A DNA stretch of 64,000 nt from Martinezella tropici (GCF_008370325.1 NZ_VNIP01000004.1:1-64000), one strand, 5' to 3'; counted from the first letter of the stretch, positions 54,144-63,040 are shown. Notes: generated by a model from the letters alone, not told the origin. Program-made: numbers and translations.

Positions 54144-54784
54144 TCCGCACGCTCTCTTTGGCGCTCTTCCGCCGCACGGCGGAGGGATTCGGTGATGCGG
54201 GACGCCGTAAGGCGGTCTGCCGGGCTGTGGTCCGGTTCGACCATGAGATGAAGGAGCGTATGCTTTTCCTGAGGTGCCAGCAGCAGCGCGATCCATGGGA
54301 ATTCAGGCGGGCGGATCAGACCGTTCGCATCGATCTCTGCTCCTGCCGCGTCCTCGATCGCGGCAACATCTGCTTCCACGGTTAACGAGCGTAGCGGTAT
54401 CAGTTCGTCGAGCTGCGGAGGCTGCGCCGCCGGCTGTCCGATAGCGACCCATAAAACGCCACCGGCTTCTTCGACCCGCTGAACGGCGACACGTATGGTT
54501 TCCGGAGGGACCAGGTCGGGATGGGCCGGAATGCGAATGCATCCGCCCGATGGGGAATAGCTCCATCCGTGATAGATGCAGGACAGCGCCTCGCCACGAA
54601 CGAAGCCATGCGACAACCGCATTCCGCGATGGGGACAGCGATCCGAGGATGCGCTTGCGCGGCCCGATTGACTGCGCCACAGGGCGATTGAACCGGTTGA
54701 TGTCCAGGCCGGTATGACGGTTCCTGGCGGTAGATCGGAGGAAAGGGCGACTGGCGCCCAGGACCCGGCCCCATCAAATGGCAT
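54140..54784 (-). CDS. stand-alone Rieske [2Fe-2S] protein
   Basis: About 214 residues from ATG 54784 (54832 is an alternative). C50-P-H52 and C69-IY-H72 bind the [2Fe-2S] cluster, inside the usual SDRCPHRGMRLSHGFV and CIYHGWSYSPSGGCIRIPA stretches. The C-terminal 100 residues match no reductase module, so electrons must come from a reductase encoded elsewhere. It would feed the Rieske-less catalytic subunit encoded next. It is first gene of the eight-gene operon. Confidence 0.88.
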   Translation of the reverse strand: MPFDGAGSWAPVALSSDLPPGTVIPAWTSTGSIALWRSQSGRASASSDRCPHRGMRLSHGFVRGEALSCIYHGWSYSPSGGCIRIPAHPDLVPPETIRVAVQRVEEAGGVLWVAIGQPAAQPPQLDELIPLRSLTVEADVAAIEDAAGAEIDANGLIRPPEFPWIALLLAPQEKHTLLHLMVEPDHSPADRLTASRITESLRRAAEERQRERAE

Positions 54785-54933
54785 AGCCTTAACTCTCTTA
54801 AATTTCACCGACGGCTTGACGCCACCGGTCATAGGCAGGCGCCGATCCCTGCATCCCCACAGCCATCAGAAACTTGCATAAATAATTCGCATTGGCAACA
54901 TTGATTAAATAAAAGGCAGTAGATCAGGAATTC

Positions 54934-55206
54934 CTAAGATGCGGCATTTTGTTGACCATCCATGACCCTACGCTGGATCTCCTCCACCCAGACATCGATC
55001 GGGCCGAGCGAGCAGCCCATTTCCAGCATGTCGATCAATTCCACAGGCCCGGCAACCTCGAGCTCGATCCTGTCAGCGTCTGAATGGAAGAATGTTTGGG
55101 AAAGTCCGAGCTTCTTGGCGTGACGCCGGATCCATGGGACGAATGAGGTCGCGCTGACGTCACCCAGGATCGTCATGCGCTCTCGAACACTCTGCCTTGG
55201 CTGCAT
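54934..55206 (-). CDS. acylphosphatase-like protein, probably inactive
   Basis: A 90-residue protein with the acylphosphatase fold pattern: RERMTILGDVSATSFVPWIR, then the long helix RRHAKKLGLS, the strand DRIELEVAGPVELIDMLEMG and a C-terminal VWVEEI. The loop that normally reads GxVQGVGFR, holding the phosphate-binding Arg, is GDVSATSFVP here, and the usual W-V-x-N catalytic Asn segment is FFHSD. The active site therefore seems lost. It may bind a ligand or act as a regulator. Located upstream of the Rieske operon on the same strand with a 150-base gap. Confidence 0.75.
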   Translation of the reverse strand: MQPRQSVRERMTILGDVSATSFVPWIRRHAKKLGLSQTFFHSDADRIELEVAGPVELIDMLEMGCSLGPIDVWVEEIQRRVMDGQQNAAS

Positions 55207-55489
55207 CCGTTAATGCCCCTTGTTTTCAAATCACTATGACCTGATGGACTTCTGAAAGATTTAGAATAAGTCGATAGACCTATTCTTCGATGCGCCGGCG
55301 TTCAAGTCAAATCCCTGGCGCGGTGTTCAGCGGGCGCAGCTTGCTCGACGTGCGGACCGAATCCTCCGGCCAAACCGAACAGGGCGATTTATCAGCCGAC
55401 GACCTTGCCATCTGAGAATGCCGGGCGGCAAGCGAATGCGGGATTTTCAGCTCTACGTCAGTTCATAAGGCTATCTGCCATAAAATGAC

Positions 55490-57607
55490 ATGTTGCGGCT
55501 GTATGCGCATATCGTCGGACTTGGAGAGTTGAATTTGAATCTTGTTCTCAGGCGCCCGTCTTCTCCGGCGCCCACGCATGGACATGGGCCTGATGTCCTG
55601 GCCTATCGCCGCGATATCGACGGTCTCAGAGCTCTGGCGATCATTCCGGTCGTTCTCTATCACGCAGGCATTCCCGGTTTCAGCGGTGGTTTCGTTGGCG
55701 TTGACGTGTTTTTCGTCATCTCGGGCTTCCTGATGGCGTCGCTGATTTCGAACGAGATCGCTCAGGGCGAATTCAGTCTGGTGCGGTTCTATGAGCGCCG
55801 TATCCGCCGGATTTTCCCGGCGCTGTTTACCGTTCTGATTGCTTCTTCCATAGCGGCGTGGCTGTTGCTGATGCCGACCGAATTTGCCTATTTCGCGCGC
55901 AGCCTGAAGGCGGCCGCCCTTTTCACGTCGAATATCCAGTTCGAGAAGGAAAGTGGTTACTTCGACATCGGCGCGCAGATGAAGCCGCTGCTGCACACCT
56001 GGTCGCTCGCTGTCGAAGAGCAGTTCTATATCCTGTTTCCGTTGCTGCTGATGGCCGTCACCCGATTTGCCCGGCGGCACGCCGCGCTGATTTTGGCGGG
56101 GTTGCTTGTCGTTTCGTTTGTGGCGAGCGCCTGGATGTTGTTCCAGTCTCAAGCCGAGGCATTCTATCTGCTTCAGTTTCGCGCTTGGGAGCTCCTTCTC
56201 GGAGCGCTGCTGGCCCTCGGTGTCGTGTCGATGCCGAAACGGCCCGAGATGCGGGCGGGATTGGCCGCTGCGGGTGTCCTTTTCATCGCCATTGCCATAT
56301 TCGGCTTCAACGACAAGACCCTGTTTCCCGGTCCGGCGGCGCTGCTCCCCTGTCTTGGCGCAGCCCTGGTCATCCATGCGCGCGATGACCGAGGGGTGGC
56401 GAGCCGCCTTCTGCGATCGAGACCAATGGTCTTTGTAGGGCTGATCTCCTATTCGCTTTATCTGTGGCACTGGCCGATTATCGTCTTCAGCCGCGAGATG
56501 ACCGGACGAGAGCTTTCCCTGCCGCAAGGCGGTGTGATCGTTGCCGCGTCACTTGCCGCCGCCATCATCTCATGGCGCTTCATCGAACAGCCGTTTCGCG
56601 GGCGCGGCAGCCTTGTGAAGCGTGTGCCGCTCTTTGCCGGGGCGGTGGCGGTTGTGATTGTCGCTATCGGGCTCGGAGACTATGTTGCTCACCATGGCGG
56701 CGTGCCGGATCGGCTGTCCGCGGATGCACAAAAGGTCTATGCTTCCACTTATGATCAGAGCCGCTTCAGCCTGCCGCCGTGTTTCGCCGATTCCGATAGG
56801 CCGGGGCCGTCCGAGGCAGATATTCGCGCTGGCAAGCTTTGTCCGCTAGGGCCGGAAGGTGCGACCAAGCCATCCTTTCTCGTATGGGGAGACTCCCATT
56901 CCGGGGCCATGGCTCCGGCCATCGATGCCGCCGCGGCCCAGGTCGGTATCACCGGCCTGTTGGCGGCACATGCGTCGTGTCCGCCGTTGCCAGGAGTTCA
57001 GCTCACCGCGCACGGCGATACCGAGCGCTGCGGCAAGTTCAATGCGGCCGTGCGGGACCTGATCATGTCGCAACACGTTCCGCTGGTCTTCCTTGCCGCC
57101 TACTGGCCCAAATATGTTCATGATGCCGAAATGCCGGACGAGGGGCCGTATTTTGATCCCTCAGTGCCGCCGCCGCTGGAGGATCGTTCCGCCTCGATCG
57201 TCCAAACGCTGGATAGCCTGCTTGCTGATTTGACCAGGCAGGGAACCAGGGTCGTGCTGATCTCAGATGTTCCCGAAATGGGGCGCTATATGCCGGAGGC
57301 TGTTGCCAAGGCGATGATGCAAGGCACGTCAACGAATGTCGCGCCGCCATTGGACTATATCGAGAAGCGGCAGGCGCTCCCACACGCGATCCTCAGTCGT
57401 CTTGCCGCAAAATACGGTGCGACGATCATCGATCCGCTTCCGGCTATCTGCGGCATTGTTCGTTGTGATGCTGTGCGAAACGGCCTGCCGCTCTATAAGG
57501 ATGCCGATCATCTCACGGCGACGTTCGCAACGACCTTGAGCCCGCTTTATATCCCGGCTCTATCCGAGGTTCGTCCATCGCCGACGACGGCTGGCACAGG
57601 TCATTGA
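55490..57607 (+). CDS. AT3 acyltransferase with SGNH domain
   Basis: A 705-residue OafA/PatA-type O-acyltransferase. The N-terminal acyltransferase-3 half has YRRDIDGLRALAIIPVVLYH, GVDVFFVISGFLMASLI, FYERRIRRIFPALF and TWSLAVEEQFYILFPLLL with ten helices. After about residue 385 a periplasmic SGNH domain carries the nucleophile in VWGDSHSGAM and the D-x-x-H pair in KDADHLTAT. Such proteins move an acetyl group from the cytoplasm to surface polysaccharide. A TTG at 55535 has a better ribosome site (GGAGAG) and may be the start. Confidence 0.92.
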   Translation: MLRLYAHIVGLGELNLNLVLRRPSSPAPTHGHGPDVLAYRRDIDGLRALAIIPVVLYHAGIPGFSGGFVGVDVFFVISGFLMASLISNEIAQGEFSLVRFYERRIRRIFPALFTVLIASSIAAWLLLMPTEFAYFARSLKAAALFTSNIQFEKESGYFDIGAQMKPLLHTWSLAVEEQFYILFPLLLMAVTRFARRHAALILAGLLVVSFVASAWMLFQSQAEAFYLLQFRAWELLLGALLALGVVSMPKRPEMRAGLAAAGVLFIAIAIFGFNDKTLFPGPAALLPCLGAALVIHARDDRGVASRLLRSRPMVFVGLISYSLYLWHWPIIVFSREMTGRELSLPQGGVIVAASLAAAIISWRFIEQPFRGRGSLVKRVPLFAGAVAVVIVAIGLGDYVAHHGGVPDRLSADAQKVYASTYDQSRFSLPPCFADSDRPGPSEADIRAGKLCPLGPEGATKPSFLVWGDSHSGAMAPAIDAAAAQVGITGLLAAHASCPPLPGVQLTAHGDTERCGKFNAAVRDLIMSQHVPLVFLAAYWPKYVHDAEMPDEGPYFDPSVPPPLEDRSASIVQTLDSLLADLTRQGTRVVLISDVPEMGRYMPEAVAKAMMQGTSTNVAPPLDYIEKRQALPHAILSRLAAKYGATIIDPLPAICGIVRCDAVRNGLPLYKDADHLTATFATTLSPLYIPALSEVRPSPTTAGTGH

Positions 57608-57840
57608 TCGTCCTCGTCATGCACCGTTGTCCAGACCGTTCGTATAAGTAATGCAATGAAATAGAATGAAACGAACAAGATGAGGGCTGCGATCGCATAA
57701 TGGACATTCTCCATCAGCTTGCGATGGTGCTTTTCCAGGATCTCGCCCATGTTGTAGGCGACAATCACAAGCACGGTAAGCACAGCCGCCGACAGAAATG
57801 GCCAGCCCTTTTTGAGTAGCGTTGCAAGGGTTCGCAGCAT
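57601..57840 (-). CDS. small two-helix membrane protein
   Basis: A 79-residue protein starting MLRTLATLLKKGW after a textbook AAGGAGG and five-base spacer. Hydrophobic helices are about residues 14-30 (FLSAAVLTVLVIVAYNM) and 47-68, with an acidic C-terminal tail (HDEDDQ). No family is recognised. Its end overlaps the 3' end of the acyltransferase gene on the other strand by 7 bases. It may relate to the CDF-like gene upstream on the same strand, but the gap is over 100 bases. Confidence 0.7.
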   Translation of the reverse strand: MLRTLATLLKKGWPFLSAAVLTVLVIVAYNMGEILEKHHRKLMENVHYAIAALILFVSFYFIALLIRTVWTTVHDEDDQ

Positions 57841-57946
57841 CGGAACCTCCTTGGATGACATGCGGCCAACTTTCGAGGCTTCTGATTTCATGGGTTCACC
57901 TGTCTGAGGCGGATCAAGCGTGCAAAGCATGAGAGTGATCGCCGTA

Positions 57947-58546
57947 TTATGGTTGGGCCGCTCGGTGTTCGTTGCGTGCCGCACTCCATACTTCGCGGGC
58001 GGCATCGGCATTCATCGCGGCGATCGCCAGCCCGACGATGAGGTCAGGCCAGGCGGAACGCCAGACGAAGGCGGTCACGAGACCGGCGGCAATGATGGCG
58101 ATGTTCGCAAGAGCATCATTGCGGGCGGACAGAAACGCCGCGCGTGTAAGGGTGCCGCTATGATGACGGTAGCGGGTGAGCATCACCGCGCAGGAAAGAT
58201 TGACGACGAGCGCGCCAAGGCCCGTCAATGTCAGCGGCAGTGGATCGGGTGCGACGGGGGTCATGAACTTCTGCCAGGCAGTCCACACCGTGGCGAGACC
58301 CGGAACCAGCAATATGCCGGCGAGTGCCATGCCGAGGCGGGCACGATTGCGGGCGCTCCAGCCGAGCGCGATGGCGATCAGCAGATTGACGGAGGCGTCT
58401 TCAAGAAAGTCGACGCTGTCGGCTAATAGGGAGACTGAGCCGATCGACAGTGCCGTCAGGAATTCGACGCCGAAATAGCCGAGATTGAGAAGTGCCACAT
58501 AGATGACGGTGCGTTTCAGGCCTTCTCCCATGAGCGAGATCATCAT
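57947..58546 (-). CDS. CDF-like cation transporter
   Basis: A 199-residue inner-membrane protein of the cation diffusion facilitator superfamily. Helices carry NLGYFGVEFLTALSIGSVSL, LADSVDFLEDASVN (the metal-binding A-D-S-x-D) and LSARNDALANIAIIAAGLV with the second metal-site pair (N-D). It lacks the C-terminal cytoplasmic domain found in full CDF proteins (about 300 residues), as in the short CzcD-like proteins. Start ATG 58546 shares a base with the stop of the chrB-like gene, so the two are co-translated. Metal not determined. Confidence 0.85.
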   Translation of the reverse strand: MMISLMGEGLKRTVIYVALLNLGYFGVEFLTALSIGSVSLLADSVDFLEDASVNLLIAIALGWSARNRARLGMALAGILLVPGLATVWTAWQKFMTPVAPDPLPLTLTGLGALVVNLSCAVMLTRYRHHSGTLTRAAFLSARNDALANIAIIAAGLVTAFVWRSAWPDLIVGLAIAAMNADAAREVWSAARNEHRAAQP

Positions 58547-59121
58547 CAGTTCTTCGTCTCCGTGGGCTTGGCGGTGCGGTTTCGCGTCTCCTCATGCGCC
58601 TCGAACACCTGCTTGGCGAATGTGTCGAGTAAAGTCTCGCAAGCCTTCAGCCGCTCCTGCGCTTCGGCTGCGAGAGGAGCGCCGTAGAAGTCGAACTTGG
58701 CGATCTTTTCAAGCCAATCCTGCAGCTTCTTCAGATCGGCGTCGTTTTCTTCAAGCTCCGCATAGGAAAATTTCCCGGCCGCCGTTTCCTTGGCAATCTC
58801 CTTTTCAAAGTCGCCGCAGCGTTCGAGAAACTCCTGATAGTGCTCGTCGCGATCAGCCTTGAAGCGGACGATCACCTTTTCCTGCTGGCCGGGGCCGGCT
58901 GCGGCAGTCTCCAGGATCACGGCCTCGCCGCCCATTTCCACGATATCGTTCTCGAGCATCTTGAAGCGCCGGAGATGCTCGTCCGTCTTGGGCAGCATAC
59001 AGACGCCATTCTGCACGTAGATGGCACCCATGCCTTTGATCTTGCGCCAAAGGGCTACCCGTTTTGTCGCGGGATCGGACGGAACCTTATAGGTCAGCAA
59101 CAGCCATGATCCATCAACCAT
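58546..59121 (-). CDS. chrB: ChrB-type chromate resistance regulator
   Basis: A 191-residue protein with the ChrB N-terminal domain pattern: SWLLLTYKVPSDPATKRVAL, WRKIKGMGAIYVQNGVCMLP and ENDIVEMGGEAVILE, followed by a helical tail. Full ChrB proteins (about 300 residues) also have a chromate-sensing C-terminal part; here it is short, so it may be the N-terminal-domain subtype. It normally controls chrA; no chrA is in the window, but a CDF-like transporter is coupled downstream. An 18-base palindrome lies just upstream. Confidence 0.75.
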   Translation of the reverse strand: MVDGSWLLLTYKVPSDPATKRVALWRKIKGMGAIYVQNGVCMLPKTDEHLRRFKMLENDIVEMGGEAVILETAAAGPGQQEKVIVRFKADRDEHYQEFLERCGDFEKEIAKETAAGKFSYAELEENDADLKKLQDWLEKIAKFDFYGAPLAAEAQERLKACETLLDTFAKQVFEAHEETRNRTAKPTETKN

Positions 59122-59133
59122 GGCTTATTTCTA

Positions 59134-59151
59134 TTGTAACGACCGTTACAA
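59134..59151. promoter_or_regulatory. 18-base palindromic operator before chrB
   Basis: TTGTAACG-AC-CGTTACAA, perfect 8-base halves around two bases, 13 bases before the chrB-like start codon. A likely operator, perhaps of a TetR-type or other dimeric regulator encoded elsewhere, or of ChrB itself. Confidence 0.6.
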
Positions 59152-59158
59152 ATCAATA

Positions 59159-59991
59159 TCAACGACCAAACAATTGCCTGGAATGCAGGAAACCCGGATC
59201 TGCGTCCGCAACATCTTCCAGGTGAAGCGCAAAGCCCGATGTTGCTGAACTGCCCAACTCCGCGCGGAGTTGCATGGTTGGAATATGATAATCCCCGCCA
59301 TTCTGACGCCGGTAAGGAATAGGACGCGTTGTTTCAAGTGTCCGCGTCCGGTCGCGCAGATCTTCGGCGGCGGCTTCAAAGCGTTGTTCATTGAAGCGAT
59401 CGGTACTGTAGGTCACGAAGGGCGGCAGCACGTCGTAGCCCGGATAGTAGAGGATGCCGTCGTTGATCGGGAATAGCAGGTCATCAATGGCGCCGTTGAT
59501 TCCGCGCGGGGACTAATGCTCCTCCCATCCGCCCGCGGTGACGATCAACATGGCTCGTTTACCGGCCAGGGTTCCTTCGCCATAGCGATCAACCCACCGC
59601 TTGTCGCTGTGTTCGCCGACGCCATAGGCGAAGCCTATGCGAACACGCGATCCACCCAGCCTTTCAGGATGGCGGGCATGGTGAACCACCAGAGCGGGAA
59701 CTGCAGGATCAACGTATCGGCCCAGAGAAGCTTCTCGATCTCCGCCTTGACATCGGCCGTCAACGTGTCGCTGTCGAAAGCATGTTTGGAGGCCGCAACG
59801 GGCAGAAGCCGTTCGTCCGGAGCCAAGGAAGGGAAGTCGGCGCGGTCGATCTCGGATTTCCACCGCATGGCATAAAGATCGGAAACCTGAACCGTATGTC
59901 CGACGGCTTCCAGTTCTCGGACGGCGACATCGCGGAGCGATGCCGAAAGGGATTTTTGTTCGGGATGGGCGAAGACGATGAGTACATTCAT
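59159..59991 (-). pseudogene. flavodoxin-fold NAD(P)H oxidoreductase, inactivated
   Basis: An about 270-residue quinone reductase/azoreductase-type protein. It starts MNVLIVFAHPEQKSLSASLR and has LQFPLWWFTMPAILKGWVDR. At 59637 one base is missing, turning F-A-Y-G-F-A-Y into a TAG stop. Reading resumes in another frame as YGVGEHSDKRW and GKRAMLIVTAGGWEEH, then a second stop TAG at 59513-59515 where homologues have Tyr, then SPRGINGAIDDLLFPINDG. Both lesions are single-base. It is divergent from a LysR gene that presumably controlled it. Recent loss, or sequencing error. Confidence 0.85.
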
Positions 59992-60085
59992 GACGAGCAC
60001 CTGTTCGTTGACGATAGTTTACCCAAGATAGACGCTGCCCGACTGATGCGTTATATGGTGGATATGGATAAGATAATGCCGAATA

Positions 60086-61018
60086 ATGGATAGATCTGAT
60101 ATCACGCTCGAACGCATCCGCACCTTCGTTCGCGTCGCCGAGCGCGGGAATCTTTCGGTCGTGGCACGCGAGCTGAACGTCGGCCAGTCGAGCATTACGC
60201 GGCATATGCGCGAGCTCGAGGAGGCCCTGGGCGTGGCGCTGCTAAGCCGCACGACCCGCCGCGTCACGCTGACCGAGGAAGGCAGCCGCTACTATGCTAA
60301 CGTCGTCCAAATCCTGCGCCTGGTGGAACAGGCGACCGATGAGGCGCGAAGCGCACAGGGCGCCCATGCCGGCCCGGTTCGCATCTCTTGCACAGCGGCG
60401 CTCGGCGTCCGGCACGTCAGCCGATTGGTCTTCGCCTTCCAGGACCGCCACCCTGAGATCTCGGTCGATCTCAGCCTGACCGATGAGCGCATCGATCTCA
60501 TCCGCGAGGGGGTGGATATCGCGCTGCGCCTCGGCCCGCTTGCCGACAGTTCCATGAAGCTGCGGGCGATCGGTCAAAGCCAGCGTGTTCTCGTCGCGTC
60601 TCCCGCCTATCTGGCAAGGCATGGCCGGCCGACGACCCCCGAGGAACTCGAGGGTCATGAGGGTATCCGCATGTCGAACATTGCCGGGAGCGAAGATCTC
60701 GTGCTCGAACGGGCGGGGGATAAGCGGTACGTCGTGCCCTTCGGAGGACGGCTCCAGTTCGATCACGGGCTTGCCTCGCGCGAAGCCCTTGCGGCGGCCC
60801 GCGGCTTCGGTCCGGCCCATATCTGGCTGGTGGACGACCTTCTCGCGGACGGTCGCCTGGAAACGATCCTGCCTGACTACACGCCACCGGCCGTGCCGTT
60901 GAACATGCTTATTGCGCCTGAACGGACCAGTATTGCGCGGGTCAGGCTGCTGGTGGAGTTTCTGGTGGAAGAGTTGCCGCGCATTCCAGGCATAAGGCGC
61001 TCCCAGGCGGAGAATTAG
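60086..61018 (+). CDS. LysR family transcriptional regulator
   Basis: A 310-residue regulator. HTH residues 9-40 (RIRTFVRVAERGNLSVVARE, then LNVGQSSITRHMREL), linker helix, and a substrate-binding domain with PVRISCTAALGVRH, ERIDLIREGVDIALRLGPL and the typical end ILPDYTPPAVPLNMLIAP. It belongs to the CrgA-like branch. Divergent from the inactivated flavodoxin-fold oxidoreductase with 94 bases between start codons, the usual place for a LysR-controlled promoter. Target may be lost. Confidence 0.93.
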   Translation: MDRSDITLERIRTFVRVAERGNLSVVARELNVGQSSITRHMRELEEALGVALLSRTTRRVTLTEEGSRYYANVVQILRLVEQATDEARSAQGAHAGPVRISCTAALGVRHVSRLVFAFQDRHPEISVDLSLTDERIDLIREGVDIALRLGPLADSSMKLRAIGQSQRVLVASPAYLARHGRPTTPEELEGHEGIRMSNIAGSEDLVLERAGDKRYVVPFGGRLQFDHGLASREALAAARGFGPAHIWLVDDLLADGRLETILPDYTPPAVPLNMLIAPERTSIARVRLLVEFLVEELPRIPGIRRSQAEN

Positions 61019-61389
61019 TCGGCCCGCTCCGACAATGGATCAGGTGCGACTTGCCGAATTTCAACCGAAGCTTATGCCGGAATTCATTGGCAGAATTTTT
61101 GCTTTCCGATCGGTTTCGGTAATTCACCAATTAGGTACATGTTGCTGTGCCCTATGCCAAGATGCTGTCCCAACGATAGAATATTTCCAATTTTTCTTGT
61201 GACTATCGCAGGGCAGCCCGTGAGTTGCGTAGTGATATGGTGCCGGGTGCCGTGATCAGGGCTGGATTGATCGCAGCAGAGCGGTAATGTGATTGGGAAC
61301 TATCCTGCGAACATCTCCACACGTTATTTCGGATTTATTTTAGATTAGGAATGTGATAGCTGACATATAGTAGTCCCGTGAGAATGATA
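61019..61389. other. intergenic region
   Basis: About 370 AT-rich bases between the LysR gene and a small conserved gene; presumably the latter's promoter. No RNA gene or long hairpin seen. Confidence 0.4.
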
Positions 61390-61590
61390 ATGGTCGAATT
61401 CAATTTTAGCGAGCCCCCTCGAGGAAACGGCTCCGAGGACATTTCGAACGAGTGCCAACGCCAATTGCAGCCCATCGTTGGTGATATCGTCCGAGCCGCG
61501 GTCGCAGCTGGATGGGACGAGAAAGATGTCCTTCTGGCGATGGCGGATGTTGCGTGGGATCTCTATGAAAAGCGCCGGGGCGGTCTTTAG
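61390..61590 (+). CDS. small conserved hypothetical protein
   Basis: About 66 residues starting MVEFNFSEPPRG. The C-terminal helices (IVRAAVAAGWDEKDVLLAMA, then DVAWDLYEKRRG) follow a pattern of small rhizobial proteins of unknown function. GTG 61378 and ATG 61384 are alternative starts. Cytoplasmic, no motif of known function. Confidence 0.65.
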   Translation: MVEFNFSEPPRGNGSEDISNECQRQLQPIVGDIVRAAVAAGWDEKDVLLAMADVAWDLYEKRRGGL

Positions 61591-61904
61591 CCGCCGCAAT
61601 AGCTCGATGATCGTTTTCCACTTCGACGCGAAATAAAATATAGACCGAAAACAGCCCTCTGTTGAATTGTGTCGGATCCATTCGATTCGACTAATAAATA
61701 ATGCGCTCTAGCGCCTTATTCTTTCTTTACCATGTGAATATTTCCCCTTCAAAACTCGGTAATTTATACTATTTAATTTCGCGCTATAGCTGATTGGCAG
61801 CAGCGTGGGGCGAGCAGGGGTTGGGAATCGAGATTACAATCAAGGATTGCTTTCTCATCTGTTTCTCGCGCTTATGAAATTTCGTCAGGGGCGGGCGATG
61901 CATA
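61591..61904. other. intergenic region upstream of the AraC gene
   Basis: About 310 bases, AT-rich at 61690-61790, containing the likely promoter of the AraC-family gene. Nothing else recognised. Confidence 0.4.
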
Positions 61905-62789
61905 ATGAATTTTGCGGGTGAGGTCCGGGAGCGGGCCGATCGATATGTATTCGACATAATCCCTGAGAGTGCGGGGCCGAGAAAGGCCACCATGCGAGGG
62001 AGCGTCATAAACTCCATCCGCAATCCCGGATCGCAGACGTTCCTTGCCAAGGAGCATGCGGTGGGGATCGTGTTGGCCCCTTCGCGTGGGTTGCGAGCCT
62101 CGCTCGGCAGCGATCGGATCACGCAATACGATGCGCCGGTCGGCTGTCTCGTCGTCAATCCCGCCGGTGTGGACAGTACCCTTGCCTGGCTGGAAACCAG
62201 GACAAATCTTGTCGTCGCCATTCCTCCTGATGTTTTGTCCGAACTGGCGCTTCAGGAATTCGATCTTGGAAATGTAGAACTTCAGCCGCCGGCTTTCGGC
62301 ACCGTCGATCCAGTGGCGCTCGGTATAGCGCAGAGGATTTCTGTCGAGTTAACCGGGAAAGTACCTCCGAATGAACTCTATCTGGATTCATTGGTTACGC
62401 TATTCAGTACGCACTTGCTTCACACCTATACAAGCCAGATGAAACAGCTTCAGTCGCCAAAGGGCGGGCTCTCCGCCAAAAGCGCTCGACGCGTGCAGGA
62501 ATATCTTCGCGAGCATTTTACCGAGAAGGTACATGTCGCGGAGCTTGCTGCGGTCGCCGGCATTTCGCCCAATCACTTCATCGTCAGGTTTACCAAGACC
62601 TTCGGCATGCCGCCGCACCGTTACCTCATCAATCTGCGCCTCGACATGGCGGAAGAGCTGCTGGCGGCAGGTGAAGTCCCCATTGCGGAAATCGCCTACA
62701 TCACCGGTTTCTCGGATCAAAGCCATCTGGCGACAACCATGAAGAGATATCGCGGAAAAACGCCGACAGAGTTCCGATTCGCGCGGTAA
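61905..62789 (+). CDS. AraC family transcriptional regulator
   Basis: A 294-residue regulator. The C-terminal double helix-turn-helix (residues about 190-294) has RRVQEYLREHFTEKVHVAEL, AAVAGISPNHFIVRFTKTFG and the family signature IAEIAYITGFSDQSHLATTM then YRGKTPTEFR. The N-terminal half (about 1-180) is a ligand-sensing domain of the AraC_binding_2 kind without recognisable ligand. Stand-alone gene; target unknown. Confidence 0.93.
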   Translation: MNFAGEVRERADRYVFDIIPESAGPRKATMRGSVINSIRNPGSQTFLAKEHAVGIVLAPSRGLRASLGSDRITQYDAPVGCLVVNPAGVDSTLAWLETRTNLVVAIPPDVLSELALQEFDLGNVELQPPAFGTVDPVALGIAQRISVELTGKVPPNELYLDSLVTLFSTHLLHTYTSQMKQLQSPKGGLSAKSARRVQEYLREHFTEKVHVAELAAVAGISPNHFIVRFTKTFGMPPHRYLINLRLDMAEELLAAGEVPIAEIAYITGFSDQSHLATTMKRYRGKTPTEFRFAR

Positions 62790-62919
62790 GCGTGGTGGAC
62801 CATAGGCCGTCGAAGTCTCGCTCGGATTCGCCCGAAGCTGATTTTCCATTTTAGCAAGTGCTTTATTTCTCTGATATGCCGAGGGGCAATCGCATATGGA
62901 TAGATTGGCCCCTCGTCCG

Positions 62920-63040
62920 TCCTCTCACAGTTCGCTTCGCTCAACTGTTCGAATCCACCTTCTCCCCGCACGCGGGGCGAAGGAGTTTGGCGCTGTCGCC
63001 CCCTCTCCCCGTCAAAACGGGGAGAGGGCTGGGGTGAGGG
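62920..63040. repeat. RIME-like rhizobial intergenic mosaic element
   Basis: A short palindromic repeat unit with CTCCCCGCACGCGGGG and a 12-base perfect stem CCCTCTCCCCGT / ACGGGGAGAGGG (63001-63028, loop CAAA), then CTGGGGTGAGGGGC. Repeats of this composition are scattered in hundreds of copies in rhizobial genomes. Only one copy is in this window. Confidence 0.6.

Noticed and set aside
53298..54784. Frameshift splitting one Rieske oxygenase gene in two
   Set aside because: The catalytic gene has its own family-like N-terminus and the Rieske gene has an extra 100-residue tail, so they are not two halves of a simple frameshifted gene.
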